Shown here: in pieces, positions 1-7,680 of the stretch
How positions within the stretch are numbered: position 1 is the stretch's first letter
How the letters are laid out: each line of letters starts with the position of its first letter
Virus record (IMG/VR): IMGVR_UViG_3300031513_000005
Coordinates: 1 to 27,933 of that record
From: a virus
Reading direction: 5' to 3' (one strand)
DNA length: 27,933 nucleotides
Notes under the pieces: model-generated
Databases searched by the model: none
The model's input: the letters and a program-made list of their open reading frames with translations, nothing else
Told to the model about the DNA's origin: nothing
Program-made: the position numbers and the translations under genes

Positions 1-139
1 CCACCGCAAATCCGGGGTTATCACCAACGAACCCATCAACGCCGAAGCGCGTGAGGTGCCCCACGCGCCCGGTGGATGTCAAAAGGCGGGCAAGCGACGG
101 ATCGCTCACCCGCCCGAACGTGGCTTGTAAAGCCTTCAG
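1..139 (-). CDS. Possible partial gene running off the left edge (doubtful)
   Basis: An open frame on the minus strand continues past position 1. Its only start near the strong purine-rich ribosome binding site (AAAGGAGAGGAG, about 143-154) is a CTG at 139-137. The next in-frame starts are GTG codons near 109 and 64, without a convincing ribosome binding site. The predicted N-terminus begins LKALQATFGR and later reads TGRVGHLTRFGVDG, which resembles no family I recognise. Third codon positions are roughly 70% G or C, compatible with coding. Against it, a 13-bp hairpin (81-117) that looks like the terminator of the preceding gene lies inside the frame. It could be a real gene with a rare start, or chance. 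Confidence 0.25.
   Translation of the reverse strand, partial: MKALQATFGRVSDPSLARLLTSTGRVGHLTRFGVDGFVGDNPGFAV
81..117 (-). terminator. Hairpin terminator after the SSB-like gene
   Basis: On the minus strand a 13-bp stem (arms GGCGGGTGAGCGA and TCGCTTGCCCGCC, two wobble pairs) closes a TCCG loop and is followed by TTTTG. It lies about 60 bp after the stop of the SSB-like gene. The T run is short, so termination may be partial. Confidence 0.55.
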
Positions 140-176
140 TACGCTCCTCTCCTTTCTTTTCCAGCGAGGTTCACTT

Positions 177-650
177 TTAGAACGGCACTTCGTCAATCGG
201 CTTCTCCTTCCGCCGCGCGCGAACGGGGGCGATGTGGACGATCTCAACCCACCCGGAGGGTTTCGTCTCCAGTGTGAGTTGATACTGCCGTCCAATCGCC
301 TCCTTCTCCACAAATTCTTCTGCGTTCTCCAACTGTGCGTCCGACATCTGAACGACGCCGTACAGCGCCGCCAGCGTCTTGTACAGGTTTGTGACCTTCC
401 CGCCGTTTGGATGCGTCAACCTTTTCGGTTTGCGCACCCACTTCGAGACGCGGATCGGTTCGTCAAAGTCGGCGTCTACAACCTCAAACTCGAAGACAAA
501 AACGTCTTCGAACGTCGGCTCCGGGTCGTTCCTCGTCTCGAAGGTCGGTCGTTGACGCTGGGACACGCCGCGAAAGATCGCTGTGTACGCACCGTTCAGT
601 TCCGGTCGTTCGCGTCCGTTGCCGGAGTTGCTGATGAGTTCCTTGAACAT
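177..650 (-). CDS. Putative phage single-stranded DNA-binding protein
   Basis: 157-residue protein, probably binding single-stranded DNA during phage replication. The middle has the pattern of phage OB-fold ssDNA-binding proteins: an N-terminal beta-rich half (about 20-75), then a lysine/threonine region reading THPNGGKVTNLYKTLAALYG (about 79-98), then an IGRQYQLTLETK strand (about 118-129). The protein ends in the acidic-hydrophobic tip PIDEVPF, like the DDDIPF tail by which bacterial SSB recruits partner proteins. ATG at 650 follows an AGGAAG ribosome binding site. It is the last gene of the replication group and has its own promoter (699-727) inside the end of the nuclease gene, so it may be made in excess of the enzymes. 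The SSB call rests on pattern, not on a recognised full-length family. Confidence 0.55.
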   Translation of the reverse strand: MFKELISNSGNGRERPELNGAYTAIFRGVSQRQRPTFETRNDPEPTFEDVFVFEFEVVDADFDEPIRVSKWVRKPKRLTHPNGGKVTNLYKTLAALYGVVQMSDAQLENAEEFVEKEAIGRQYQLTLETKPSGWVEIVHIAPVRARRKEKPIDEVPF

Positions 651-689
651 AGCCTTCGCTTCCTTTCTTACTGTTTCGGCACAACCGCC

Positions 690-1382
690 TTAGTCCGCAG
701 TATACTCCAGAACACCCGTTTTGTCAAGCGGCTCACACCGTTTTCTGAACGGACACCACCGGCACTCCTCCGTTCCCCACGCCGTCGCTTCTGCAATATA
801 CCCCTCCAGCGCCAGCGACTGAAGTCGCAACGCCTTGTAGAGCAGCGCCTCCGCGCGGGCGCGGTCGATCTCGAAACGCAGTTCCTCCATCTCGCCCGTA
901 TCACGATTGACCAGCAGCACAACCCCCGTCTGCGCTTCGACCAGCGCCGCGTAGACGCTGATCTGATCGATATACTCCTCGACCTTCGAGCGCGTCGCCC
1001 ACTCGCGCGCGCTGACGGTTTTGATGTCAACGACCGTCAGCGCGTCGTTGTCGTCAAGCAGCAGCGCGTCGATCCGCCCCGACACCGCAGCGCTCATCAC
1101 CCGAACCTCTGTTTCAACGCGCCCCGGATACGCTTCCTTCAGCAGCGCTTCTAAGTGCGCGTGGATCGCGTCGCCCAGCAGTGCAGACGGACTATCCGCC
1201 CTCGGCGCGTCCGGTTCGCATCCCAACAGCGCGAAGGTGATGCGTCGGTCACAACCGGAAATCTCGCTCGCGTACACCCGATCCCGCGCCGCAACTGGGC
1301 GACGTTTCGCGGCGACGGTTGCGCGGATAGCGTCAACAATCGGCTGTTGTCGTTGTATTTTTACTCCAAAGAACTCGCTCAT
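690..1382 (-). CDS. Cas4/RecB-like PD-(D/E)XK nuclease with Fe-S cysteines
   Basis: 230-residue nuclease of the Cas4/AddB/RecB family, expected to resect or trim DNA ends in replication or recombination. Visible motifs: His74 (GDAIHAHLE), Asp105 (GRIDALL), the D-x-K pair Asp119/Lys121 (VVDIKT) and the Q-x3-Y motif Gln140/Tyr144. A four-cysteine set, Cys44 (ISGCDRR) with Cys207, Cys210 and Cys216 (CRWCPFRKRC), is the usual 4Fe-4S ligand arrangement. Its ATG overlaps the polymerase stop by one base (TGATG), so translation is probably coupled. Phage Cas4-like proteins normally act as nucleases rather than in CRISPR adaptation, and no CRISPR genes are present here. The family call is firm; the exact role is inferred. 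Confidence 0.85.
   Translation of the reverse strand: MSEFFGVKIQRQQPIVDAIRATVAAKRRPVAARDRVYASEISGCDRRITFALLGCEPDAPRADSPSALLGDAIHAHLEALLKEAYPGRVETEVRVMSAAVSGRIDALLLDDNDALTVVDIKTVSAREWATRSKVEEYIDQISVYAALVEAQTGVVLLVNRDTGEMEELRFEIDRARAEALLYKALRLQSLALEGYIAEATAWGTEECRWCPFRKRCEPLDKTGVLEYTAD
699..727 (-). promoter_or_regulatory. Sigma70-type promoter for the SSB-like gene
   Basis: On the minus strand TTGACA (727-722), a 17-bp spacer and TATACT (704-699) form a near-consensus promoter about 50 bp before the start at 650. It overlaps the last codons of the Cas4-like gene. Confidence 0.75.
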
Positions 1383-3676
1383 CAGTATTTCCTCCAGTTC
1401 TTAGAAATCGGATTGGTTTCCACCGCAGGCGGGCACTGCGTCATATATCGCTTCGCTGCGTTGAGCATCGTCTGCTCCAACCAGCGCTGCGCTTCCTCTT
1501 CCGGCAGCGACGCAGGTACAATAGCAAGCGCCTCATCGTAAATCGGCGCAACGATCATTCGTTCGATCCCCAACGTCGCCTCAACGTCGCCCTCGCGCGG
1601 CTCGCAGAGACGGAACGCATCCGCCATCGCGCGCGCCATCACCACCGCGTTTCCGCCCTGGCAAGGGTGGTTCATCGCTTGCCTCTGGATCGCGCCGCGC
1701 TGCTTCCACTGCTCGTTGCTCGACGCAGCGGGCTTCGGCAGCGTGAACCAGCGCCGCAGACCGGCATACGTCGTGATGTACCCGGCGGTTGACCCGTCGG
1801 CGCGCTTCACCGACTGCTCGAACGGCGCGCGTCCGCAGTCGGTGAACCAGCGCGAGAGCGTCGGGTACGCAGCGCGGAAGTCGCGGAAGAACTGCGCCGC
1901 CTCTTCGACCGGTATATGCAACTTTTTCGACAACCCGACCGGGGTTCCGCCGTAGAAGAACAGAAATGCGACCGTCTTCGCAACTTGCCGCGTCGTCTTC
2001 TTATACGTCTTCCCGATCTTCTCCATCAGCCCGCTCTCGATGATGAACTGCACCGTTCGCTGAGCGTCCCAGCCCGCCGGGATGATATATCCTTCAACCG
2101 GCGTCTGCTGGAACATCAGCGTCGTCGGTTCCTGTTCCGCCACATCCCCGCGTTTGAGGTGGAACATCAACGCAGCGGTAACGCTGTGATTGTCGCCGCC
2201 CGCGCGGAAGAGCGATAGCAGCGCCGGGTCTTCCGACAAATCCGCTGCGATCCGCTGCTCCATCGCCGAGTAATCGGCGTTGACGAAGACGTACCCTTCC
2301 GGTGCGACGAAGGCGCTGCGGAAGTCGAGGTCGTCGCCCTCGCCGCGCGGGATGTTCAGCAGATTCGGTTCGCCGCACGCGAACCGTCCGGTGTCCGTCC
2401 CGGCTATTTTTAGGTTTGGGTGCACCCGTCCGGTGAGCGGGTGGATGTGCGCCAGAAACGAACGCCCGTAGGTCGAAACGCGCTTCTGCCAGTGCGACCA
2501 CCGGCGGTACAACTCGAAGAAGCGATGTTTTTCGGGGTCGTCTTCGTATTCGCGCTCGACCTCGCCGAGTTCTTGTTTATCCAGCGAATTGACGTCAATC
2601 CCGCGCATCTTCGCAGCGGTCTTCACCAACTCGCGCTTCGTCAACTCATTCGGTTCGACGCCGAGGTACTCGGCAAACTGCTCTTCGGCAGCGCGCAGAC
2701 GCCGTTCCGCCTCGTCTGCTAACTCGTTCCAGCGGGCGGCGTCGATACGCAACCCGCAGTACTCGACGGCGGCAGTCGGGACGGTGAGGGCGGTGAACAA
2801 CTCAACCGCTTCCGTTACTTCAAGTCGTTTCGCGCGTTCGAGTTGACGGTTGTAGATCGGAAACAACACCTCCACATCTTTGAGTGCGTACTCGATCTGC
2901 TTCGGCGTCGGCTCCAGCGCATATGGCGTCGCGAACGTCTCTCGCACGCTCTTATCAAGCGTTTCCCCCGCCCAGCGCTCGGCGACAGCAGCGAGCGAAT
3001 GCGGAACGTCGAGACCGAGCGTGATGACGCGGTCGGCAACGACCACATCCCACGCAACCCGCGGGAAAACACCGGTGGTGTGCAGTACGAACTGCACATC
3101 AAAGGTTAGGTTCGCGCCGATAAGCGGTACGCGCTCGAACACTGGAAGGAAGATATCCAACCCGACCCGCAGCGCGTTGAAGCAGTAGGCGTCACCACGC
3201 GGGGTTGCGAATTGAACGAGGAAGACGCGCGAGGTGCGCGGGTCGAGACCGGGGCGCACCGGGTCGTTAGCGTAGTCGCCGGTCTGCAACAGCCGGGCGA
3301 CGTGCCGCATCACCCACGCCGGCGCGGGTTCGTCTTCAAGCGCCTCAAGCGCGCGCTCCAGATCGTTCAAGCGCCGGTTCGCCGTCTTCCCGCTACGCGG
3401 GGCGGCGGCGAGGAGACGTTGCAAGCGCTGTTTCTCGGCGAGATGATCCACCGGCGGCGGCAGCGGGTCGGGGAGATCGTCGGGGTCGGGGTCATACGTC
3501 AGACCCCAGCGGTTACGCTTGAGGTACTCGAAGTACGCTCGGTACTCCGATTTCGTTCGTTTTGAGGGGTATGGAAACAGCGGTTGCGTCTCGATGTCGA
3601 ACGCAAGCGCCTCGCATTCGAGTAACTTCTGCACCGCTTCAAGCGCTTCTTCTCTGTCGTTGATGTACTTCCTCAA
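1382..3676 (-). CDS. polA: Family A DNA polymerase with 3'-5' exonuclease domain
   Basis: 764-residue phage replicative polymerase. Exonuclease motifs: Exo I DIE (27-29), Exo II NLTFD (189-193), Exo III YALKD (263-267). Polymerase motifs: TGRF (429-432), motif A DYSAMEQR (468-475), motif B R563-x3-K567-x3-F571-x3-Y575-G576, the NHPCQGG segment (669-675), and motif C YDE (713-715), where most relatives have HDE. There is no 5'-3' exonuclease domain. Two insertions stand out: about 100 charged, proline-rich residues between Exo I and Exo II (about 40-140), and an extended segment between motifs A and B (about 508-558). The TTG start at 3676 is required because an in-frame TGA lies two codons upstream; it overlaps the preceding nuclease gene by 38 bp. 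Confidence 0.95.
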   Translation of the reverse strand: MRKYINDREEALEAVQKLLECEALAFDIETQPLFPYPSKRTKSEYRAYFEYLKRNRWGLTYDPDPDDLPDPLPPPVDHLAEKQRLQRLLAAAPRSGKTANRRLNDLERALEALEDEPAPAWVMRHVARLLQTGDYANDPVRPGLDPRTSRVFLVQFATPRGDAYCFNALRVGLDIFLPVFERVPLIGANLTFDVQFVLHTTGVFPRVAWDVVVADRVITLGLDVPHSLAAVAERWAGETLDKSVRETFATPYALEPTPKQIEYALKDVEVLFPIYNRQLERAKRLEVTEAVELFTALTVPTAAVEYCGLRIDAARWNELADEAERRLRAAEEQFAEYLGVEPNELTKRELVKTAAKMRGIDVNSLDKQELGEVEREYEDDPEKHRFFELYRRWSHWQKRVSTYGRSFLAHIHPLTGRVHPNLKIAGTDTGRFACGEPNLLNIPRGEGDDLDFRSAFVAPEGYVFVNADYSAMEQRIAADLSEDPALLSLFRAGGDNHSVTAALMFHLKRGDVAEQEPTTLMFQQTPVEGYIIPAGWDAQRTVQFIIESGLMEKIGKTYKKTTRQVAKTVAFLFFYGGTPVGLSKKLHIPVEEAAQFFRDFRAAYPTLSRWFTDCGRAPFEQSVKRADGSTAGYITTYAGLRRWFTLPKPAASSNEQWKQRGAIQRQAMNHPCQGGNAVVMARAMADAFRLCEPREGDVEATLGIERMIVAPIYDEALAIVPASLPEEEAQRWLEQTMLNAAKRYMTQCPPAVETNPISKNWRKY

Positions 3677-4085
3677 CCTTCACCAACCTTTCTGAGATGT
3701 CGTATTCTCGATGTTTCCGCAGCGCCCCGCGCCGCGTGCGCAGCCAGCGCGCGGTCGAGGGCGTGCGCAGCACATCGAATACTGCCAGTCCGTCGAGGAA
3801 GAGAATAGCAGCAAACGTTGGAACTGTCAAGCGCCTCGCCGCGTCAACGACGGATTGCGGCAGAATGGTGGTGCGGTACGTATCGGATCGGATCGAGCGA
3901 CGCTTGACTTCCAGCGCGGCGACCGGTCGCCCGCCGTCAACGATCAGAAAATCCAGCGGCGCGTAGGCGCCCAGTCGCACAAGCGCCAGATCGAGACGCT
4001 GCGGGTAGAGCAGCAGCAGCGCCGTCTGCGCGATCAAGTGTTCGTAGGGCAGACCGAACGCGGCTTGTTCATCAAACGAGCGCAC
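3639..4085 (-). CDS. Small PD-(D/E)XK nuclease-like protein
   Basis: 148-residue protein with a minimal PD-(D/E)XK core: Asp45 in APLDFLIVDG, then Glu59-Val-Lys61 in AALEVKRR, the usual D...E-x-K spacing across a beta hairpin. A later hydrophobic strand (TFAAILFLDG) and basic C-terminus fit this fold. Such proteins act as restriction-like, resolvase-like or repair nucleases; the substrate cannot be told from sequence. A GTG start at 4085 lies nine bases after the primase-helicase stop, and the 3' end overlaps the polymerase start by 38 bp, so it is embedded in the replication operon. A Holliday-junction resolvase role would suit the position but is inference. Confidence 0.6.
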   Translation of the reverse strand: MRSFDEQAAFGLPYEHLIAQTALLLLYPQRLDLALVRLGAYAPLDFLIVDGGRPVAALEVKRRSIRSDTYRTTILPQSVVDAARRLTVPTFAAILFLDGLAVFDVLRTPSTARWLRTRRGALRKHREYDISERLVKVEEVHQRQRRSA

Positions 4086-4094
4086 CGCCGCCCC

Positions 4095-7010
4095 CTAGTG
4101 TGCAGCAGTAGCAGCCGTCACAGCAGCAGTCTTTCTTTTATTTCTATGATGTGTTGTGACAGCGGTCTGTTGTGACGACCCAAGGAACTCGAACACCGGC
4201 GTATTCCGCTCTTGATGACGCTTGCGGATGCCGGTCGCCCGCGCCCGCGCCCGGTCAACGTTGACCAGCCGGTAGACGCGCGTTCTCTTCCCGCCTTCTA
4301 CGCGCTGTTGTTTCCCCTCGATGCCGACGCCGATGCGCGCAAAAAGCGCGCTGACGAAGGACATCGGTTTTTGTCTGAAATCGGCGCGCACTTTGATCCC
4401 CAGCGCGGCTTGGATCAGCAGCCGGTTGCGGTCTACGAGATCGAGAAACTCTTCGGTGATTACAATTTCTGCACCCTCTTCGATCCGCAGCCGCAGCGCG
4501 GTCAGCAGCGTGTTGAACCAGAACGCGAACAGCGCGAACAGGTTGCGGTCGGCGCTGAACCGCCGCGTGCGCTCGGTCTCGTCCAGCGCTTTTGCAATCT
4601 CTGCGTCCTCCACCGCCGCGAACCGTTGCGCTTGTCCGTATGCGCCGCGCTCGTCGTCGAGCACCAGATCGGCATCGACATCGATCCCGTAGCGCTCTTC
4701 TAACTCAACCTTCCTCTCCGCGTCGCGCTTCTCTTCTTCCGTCTTCGCCTCGTCCGGCGTCGGCGCAGCAGCGATGCGTTCAGCGCGGGCACGCTCTTGC
4801 GCCTCGCGCTGCTCGCGCAGTGACTTCGCCAGTTCGCGGCGACGGTCGGTCGGCAGTTCCGGCTTATCGCGGTCATCCCAAACCTTGACGCCTTCAGTCG
4901 CGTATGCGCCGGTAAGGTTCTCAAGAAACCGGTTCTTCTGCGCGGCGGTCTTCGCTTTGACGACGCAGTAGAGGTCAAGGTAGACGCGATCCCATTCCGT
5001 CGCCGGTTCCGCCGCGCCGGACGCCCGTGAAATGCGGAAGTCCTCTTCCAGTTCGCGCAGTTTGGTGAGGTCGCGGTAGGCGTCGGGCGAGGTCGGTTCG
5101 TTCATTCGCTTCGTCTCGACGTAGACGTTGATCTCACGCTCAAACGGGTTGCGGATACGCCCCAACTGCTGGCGGAAATCGTCAACGTCGCCGACGCCGA
5201 CGCCGTTGCGTGCGATGCCGAACAACGCGAACCCCTCAACGTCAATCGAGACGCCGGTGCCGACCGACGGCGAGTAGATGAACACATCAACGTCTCTCAG
5301 AATAGCGTTGATGCGCTCCAGCGTCTCGTTGTTATTCTCGCTTGTTTCCGACGTAATCTTCAGTATTCGCGCGTCCGGCAGAAACCGGCGGTAGAACAGT
5401 TCGGCTCGGTCGGCGTCGGCGCGGGTGTTGCACGCGATCGCGATTTTACACCCGTTGGAGTTGTACCAATCCAGCGACTTCTGGAGGACATCTTCCGGCG
5501 ACGGCAGCAGTACGAAGTGATCAATCATTCGATGCGCGTACTCGTTCTCAACGTAGGCTATCGGCTGGTCGGGAAACGCAGATTGAATAAACGTCAACGT
5601 CGCCTCGCCAACGTCGGCGTCGGCGAGGATGATCAACCGCGCCTTGCGGAGATGCTCTATCAACGCACCGAACGCCTGAACTTTTCTGTTTTTGAGATTG
5701 CGGTCGCCGACGATTGCCTTCAGCACTTGTTCGATCTCGTCGATGATTATGAGTTCATACGGTTCTTTCACTTCGAGTTTGTCGAGACTGTGGATGGTGG
5801 TAGCGATACGCGGCGCGTCGGTGATCCACTTCCCGTCTTCGTAGTACGGCGTGAGGTTAAGGCGCGCCGCGCTCTGGCGCACCAGCGAGACGCGGTGCCC
5901 CACCGACAACACGCGCGGGTAGCACTTCGCCGCCTCCGCCAACCACTGTGTTTTCCCGGTTCCTTTTGCGGAACGAATTACAACGATGTTGGGGTACTGA
6001 TCGTCGGGGTCAATCTCGATGTCGAGGTAGCGCTGATTGATGCGCATCGCGTCGGGCAGTTCCGGCGACGTAACGTACCCGCCGCGCAGACCGGGGATCG
6101 TCCCCTCGAACCCTCGCTCGCGCGCCAAATTGACCAAAACACCGATCCCGCTATCGACGTGATCGGGTTTTTGGTGCTTTTCCCAATCATACGTCCACTG
6201 ATCCAATACCTCAGCCGCGTCCTCTTCCGGCAGCGCGGACTGGATCGCCCAGACCGCTGCTAACCACTTATTGTACTCCAGACCGTCTCCCGGTATATAC
6301 CGCAGCAACGTCTCGATTGTCTCGCGCGTCGCTGCGCCCCCCGTCCGGCGCGGGGCGAGCAGCGGGCGACGGGCGAACGCGGCGAATTCGGTGAGGTCGT
6401 AGTAGCGGTCGCTGTTGCGGATAATCGCAACCGGTTTCTTTGTCGGGCGCTGCTTCCAGTTGTACGATCCGATCACGCGAATCGACCGTGCGGCGTCGCT
6501 GGTGTTGTCCAACGTCCAGCCGTAGCGCGCTGCTGCGAGACGCAACTGTGCTTCAACGCCCGCTTGTACCGGCGCAACGTCATTGACCCAACGCGGTTCG
6601 CGCAGAACCCACATCGGCATCAGACCGTTGCCGGTGTGGACGATCAGCGTCGGTTCCGGCAATCCGCTTTCTGTGATGAGTTTCAGCGCGTCGTCTTTGG
6701 ATCGAGGCAGCGTCTGCGTTTTGTGAGCGTCGGATTGGATATCGATGTCAGCGGTGATGACACGCTGGCGGTAGGCGATCTCTGCACCGCCGGATGAACC
6801 GCGATCTGGTTTCACGTATTGCGAGGAACGTTTAATATAGATGTCGTAATTGAGGTTTCGTTTAATATGATCAGCGATCTCGGCGCGTTGTGAGAGCGAG
6901 AATGTCTGGCAGTCGAAGCGACCATCGGCGCGCTTGACGCTGACGGTCGTATAGGCGGCGGTGTCATCGCCGTAGAGTAAGTCAAGGTAATCCGTAATTG
7001 TGATAGACAT
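4095..7010 (-). CDS. AEP-type primase fused to SF2 helicase
   Basis: 971-residue replication initiator-like fusion. Residues about 1-215 resemble archaeo-eukaryotic primases: metal-binding DID (88-90), a GNG strand-turn (127-129), and SIRVIGSYNWK (176-186) matching the basic R...G..N.K motif. Residues about 228-300 look like a primase C-terminal linker domain. Residues 340-635 are an SF2 helicase of the type seen in origin-binding proteins: Walker A SAKGTGKT (347-354), Walker B IIIDEIEQ (421-428), motif V-like SPSVGTGVSI (580-589), motif VI QQLGRIRN (614-621). A charged, coiled-coil-prone stretch follows (about 690-790). About the last 21 residues are encoded by a 44-bp repeat and its flank. 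The ATG at 7010 follows GGAGGAGAAAGGAG. Confidence 0.85.
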   Translation of the reverse strand: MSITITDYLDLLYGDDTAAYTTVSVKRADGRFDCQTFSLSQRAEIADHIKRNLNYDIYIKRSSQYVKPDRGSSGGAEIAYRQRVITADIDIQSDAHKTQTLPRSKDDALKLITESGLPEPTLIVHTGNGLMPMWVLREPRWVNDVAPVQAGVEAQLRLAAARYGWTLDNTSDAARSIRVIGSYNWKQRPTKKPVAIIRNSDRYYDLTEFAAFARRPLLAPRRTGGAATRETIETLLRYIPGDGLEYNKWLAAVWAIQSALPEEDAAEVLDQWTYDWEKHQKPDHVDSGIGVLVNLARERGFEGTIPGLRGGYVTSPELPDAMRINQRYLDIEIDPDDQYPNIVVIRSAKGTGKTQWLAEAAKCYPRVLSVGHRVSLVRQSAARLNLTPYYEDGKWITDAPRIATTIHSLDKLEVKEPYELIIIDEIEQVLKAIVGDRNLKNRKVQAFGALIEHLRKARLIILADADVGEATLTFIQSAFPDQPIAYVENEYAHRMIDHFVLLPSPEDVLQKSLDWYNSNGCKIAIACNTRADADRAELFYRRFLPDARILKITSETSENNNETLERINAILRDVDVFIYSPSVGTGVSIDVEGFALFGIARNGVGVGDVDDFRQQLGRIRNPFEREINVYVETKRMNEPTSPDAYRDLTKLRELEEDFRISRASGAAEPATEWDRVYLDLYCVVKAKTAAQKNRFLENLTGAYATEGVKVWDDRDKPELPTDRRRELAKSLREQREAQERARAERIAAAPTPDEAKTEEEKRDAERKVELEERYGIDVDADLVLDDERGAYGQAQRFAAVEDAEIAKALDETERTRRFSADRNLFALFAFWFNTLLTALRLRIEEGAEIVITEEFLDLVDRNRLLIQAALGIKVRADFRQKPMSFVSALFARIGVGIEGKQQRVEGGKRTRVYRLVNVDRARARATGIRKRHQERNTPVFEFLGSSQQTAVTTHHRNKRKTAAVTAATAAH
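4117..4160 (+). repeat. 44-bp inverted-ended repeat, copy G (inside a gene end)
   Basis: Left arm GTCACAGCAG (degenerate), core containing TTCTTTTATTTCTATGAT, right arm GTGTTGTGAC. It lies within the last codons of the primase-helicase, encoding part of its Thr/Ala/Lys-rich tail. An extra half-site TGTTGTGAC follows at about 4167-4175, and the left flank (4100-4116) resembles that of copies C and D. Confidence 0.85.
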
Positions 7011-7058
7011 ACGCTCCTTTCTCCTCCTCCTAAGCCGGGGTCTGATGACCCAAGCGTT

Positions 7059-7087
7059 AGCCTAGTACACAAGTTCCTATTTGTCAA
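7059..7087 (-). promoter_or_regulatory. Promoter for the replication operon
   Basis: On the minus strand TTGACA (7087-7082), a 17-bp spacer and TAGGCT (7064-7059), about 50 bp before the primase-helicase start. The -10 box is weaker than in the accessory promoters. It diverges from the promoter at 7124-7152; the -35 boxes lie in a 9-bp inverted repeat (TGTCAAGGG ... CCCTTGACA). Confidence 0.6.
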
Positions 7088-7123
7088 GGGCTTTCGGCGG
7101 GAATTTTGGTTGAGATTTGTCCC

Positions 7124-7152
7124 TTGACAGACGGGCGGGCGTGTGGTAGAGT
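7124..7152 (+). promoter_or_regulatory. Promoter of first moron-like gene
   Basis: TTGACA (7124-7129), a 17-bp spacer ending GTGTGG, then TAGAGT (7147-7152), 42 bp before the ATG at 7195. Confidence 0.7.
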
Positions 7153-7194
7153 ATGGGTGCGACAATCATCTATATCGAAAAGGAGGTAAGAGAA

Positions 7195-7548
7195 ATGGTC
7201 ACTTCGGTAAAAGTCGAACGGTTCAAGGAGTATTCCGAACTGGTTCGGGTCGTGTCGCGCGCCGAAAAGACGCCCGCGACGAACAAAGACCGGATCGTTC
7301 CGCTCAACTATGAACTGCTGGTCGGGTCTCATTTGCCCGAACCAGATTGGCATCGCTTGGGCGCGCTGATTGTCACCCTCTTCCGCAGTTTCGCCGTTAT
7401 CGATGTCGAGATTTGGCAGACCGACGCCGGTCTCTGGGTCGCCGACGCGCTCGTTGCTTTCGGCGACCGTCGGCGGCTGCGGAAGGGCGAGGGCGACACG
7501 CCGCTTGCAGCGGTGATCGAACTCATCACCGACATTCAGCGCTACTAG
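7195..7548 (+). CDS. Small accessory protein, family A, copy 1
   Basis: 117-residue protein of unknown function. ATG at 7195 is chosen over an upstream ATG at 7153 because AAGGAGG stands eight bases before it and 7153 lies directly at the promoter. It is paralogous to the next two genes: shared features are a VKVER N-terminus, a conserved P-x2-Y segment (VPLNYELL), and a C-terminal IDVEIW...LWVADALV...GDTPLAAVIEL block. That block has the strand-strand-helix pattern of HicB-like partial RNase H folds (G-x-WVA, then GDT followed by a helix), but this is a pattern inference. It is transcribed alone from its own promoter to its own terminator, against the flanking operons, as expected of a phage moron. 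Confidence 0.8.
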   Translation: MVTSVKVERFKEYSELVRVVSRAEKTPATNKDRIVPLNYELLVGSHLPEPDWHRLGALIVTLFRSFAVIDVEIWQTDAGLWVADALVAFGDRRRLRKGEGDTPLAAVIELITDIQRY

Positions 7549-7569
7549 CCCGCGCTTCTCCCGCCTTCT

Positions 7570-7604
7570 GCGCTCCACACCAAATGCGGGGCGCTTTTCT
7601 TTTC
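7570..7604 (+). terminator. Rho-independent terminator
   Basis: Stem GCGCTCC / GGGGCGC (one wobble) followed by TTTTCTTTT. The T tract runs almost directly into the -35 box of the next promoter at 7609. Confidence 0.75.
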
Positions 7605-7608
7605 CCTC

Positions 7609-7637
7609 TTGACAACCCCGCGAAAGCGGGGTATACT
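7609..7637 (+). promoter_or_regulatory. Promoter of second moron-like gene
   Basis: TTGACA (7609-7614), a 17-bp spacer, then TATACT (7632-7637). The spacer contains a small inverted repeat (CCCCGC / GCGGGG). Confidence 0.8.
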
Positions 7638-7680
7638 ATTTGCGTAACGATTTTACTCTACTCAGAAAGGAACCACTCTT

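Noticed and set aside
51-1154. Long plus-strand open frame of 367 codons
   Set aside because: It lies antisense to the SSB-like and Cas4-like genes, its product is Arg/Leu/Gln-rich with no domain pattern, and there is no ribosome binding site. It is a GC-rich shadow frame.
5517-6263. Plus-strand open frame of 248 codons
   Set aside because: Antisense to the helicase domain of the primase-helicase; no start signal or recognisable domain.
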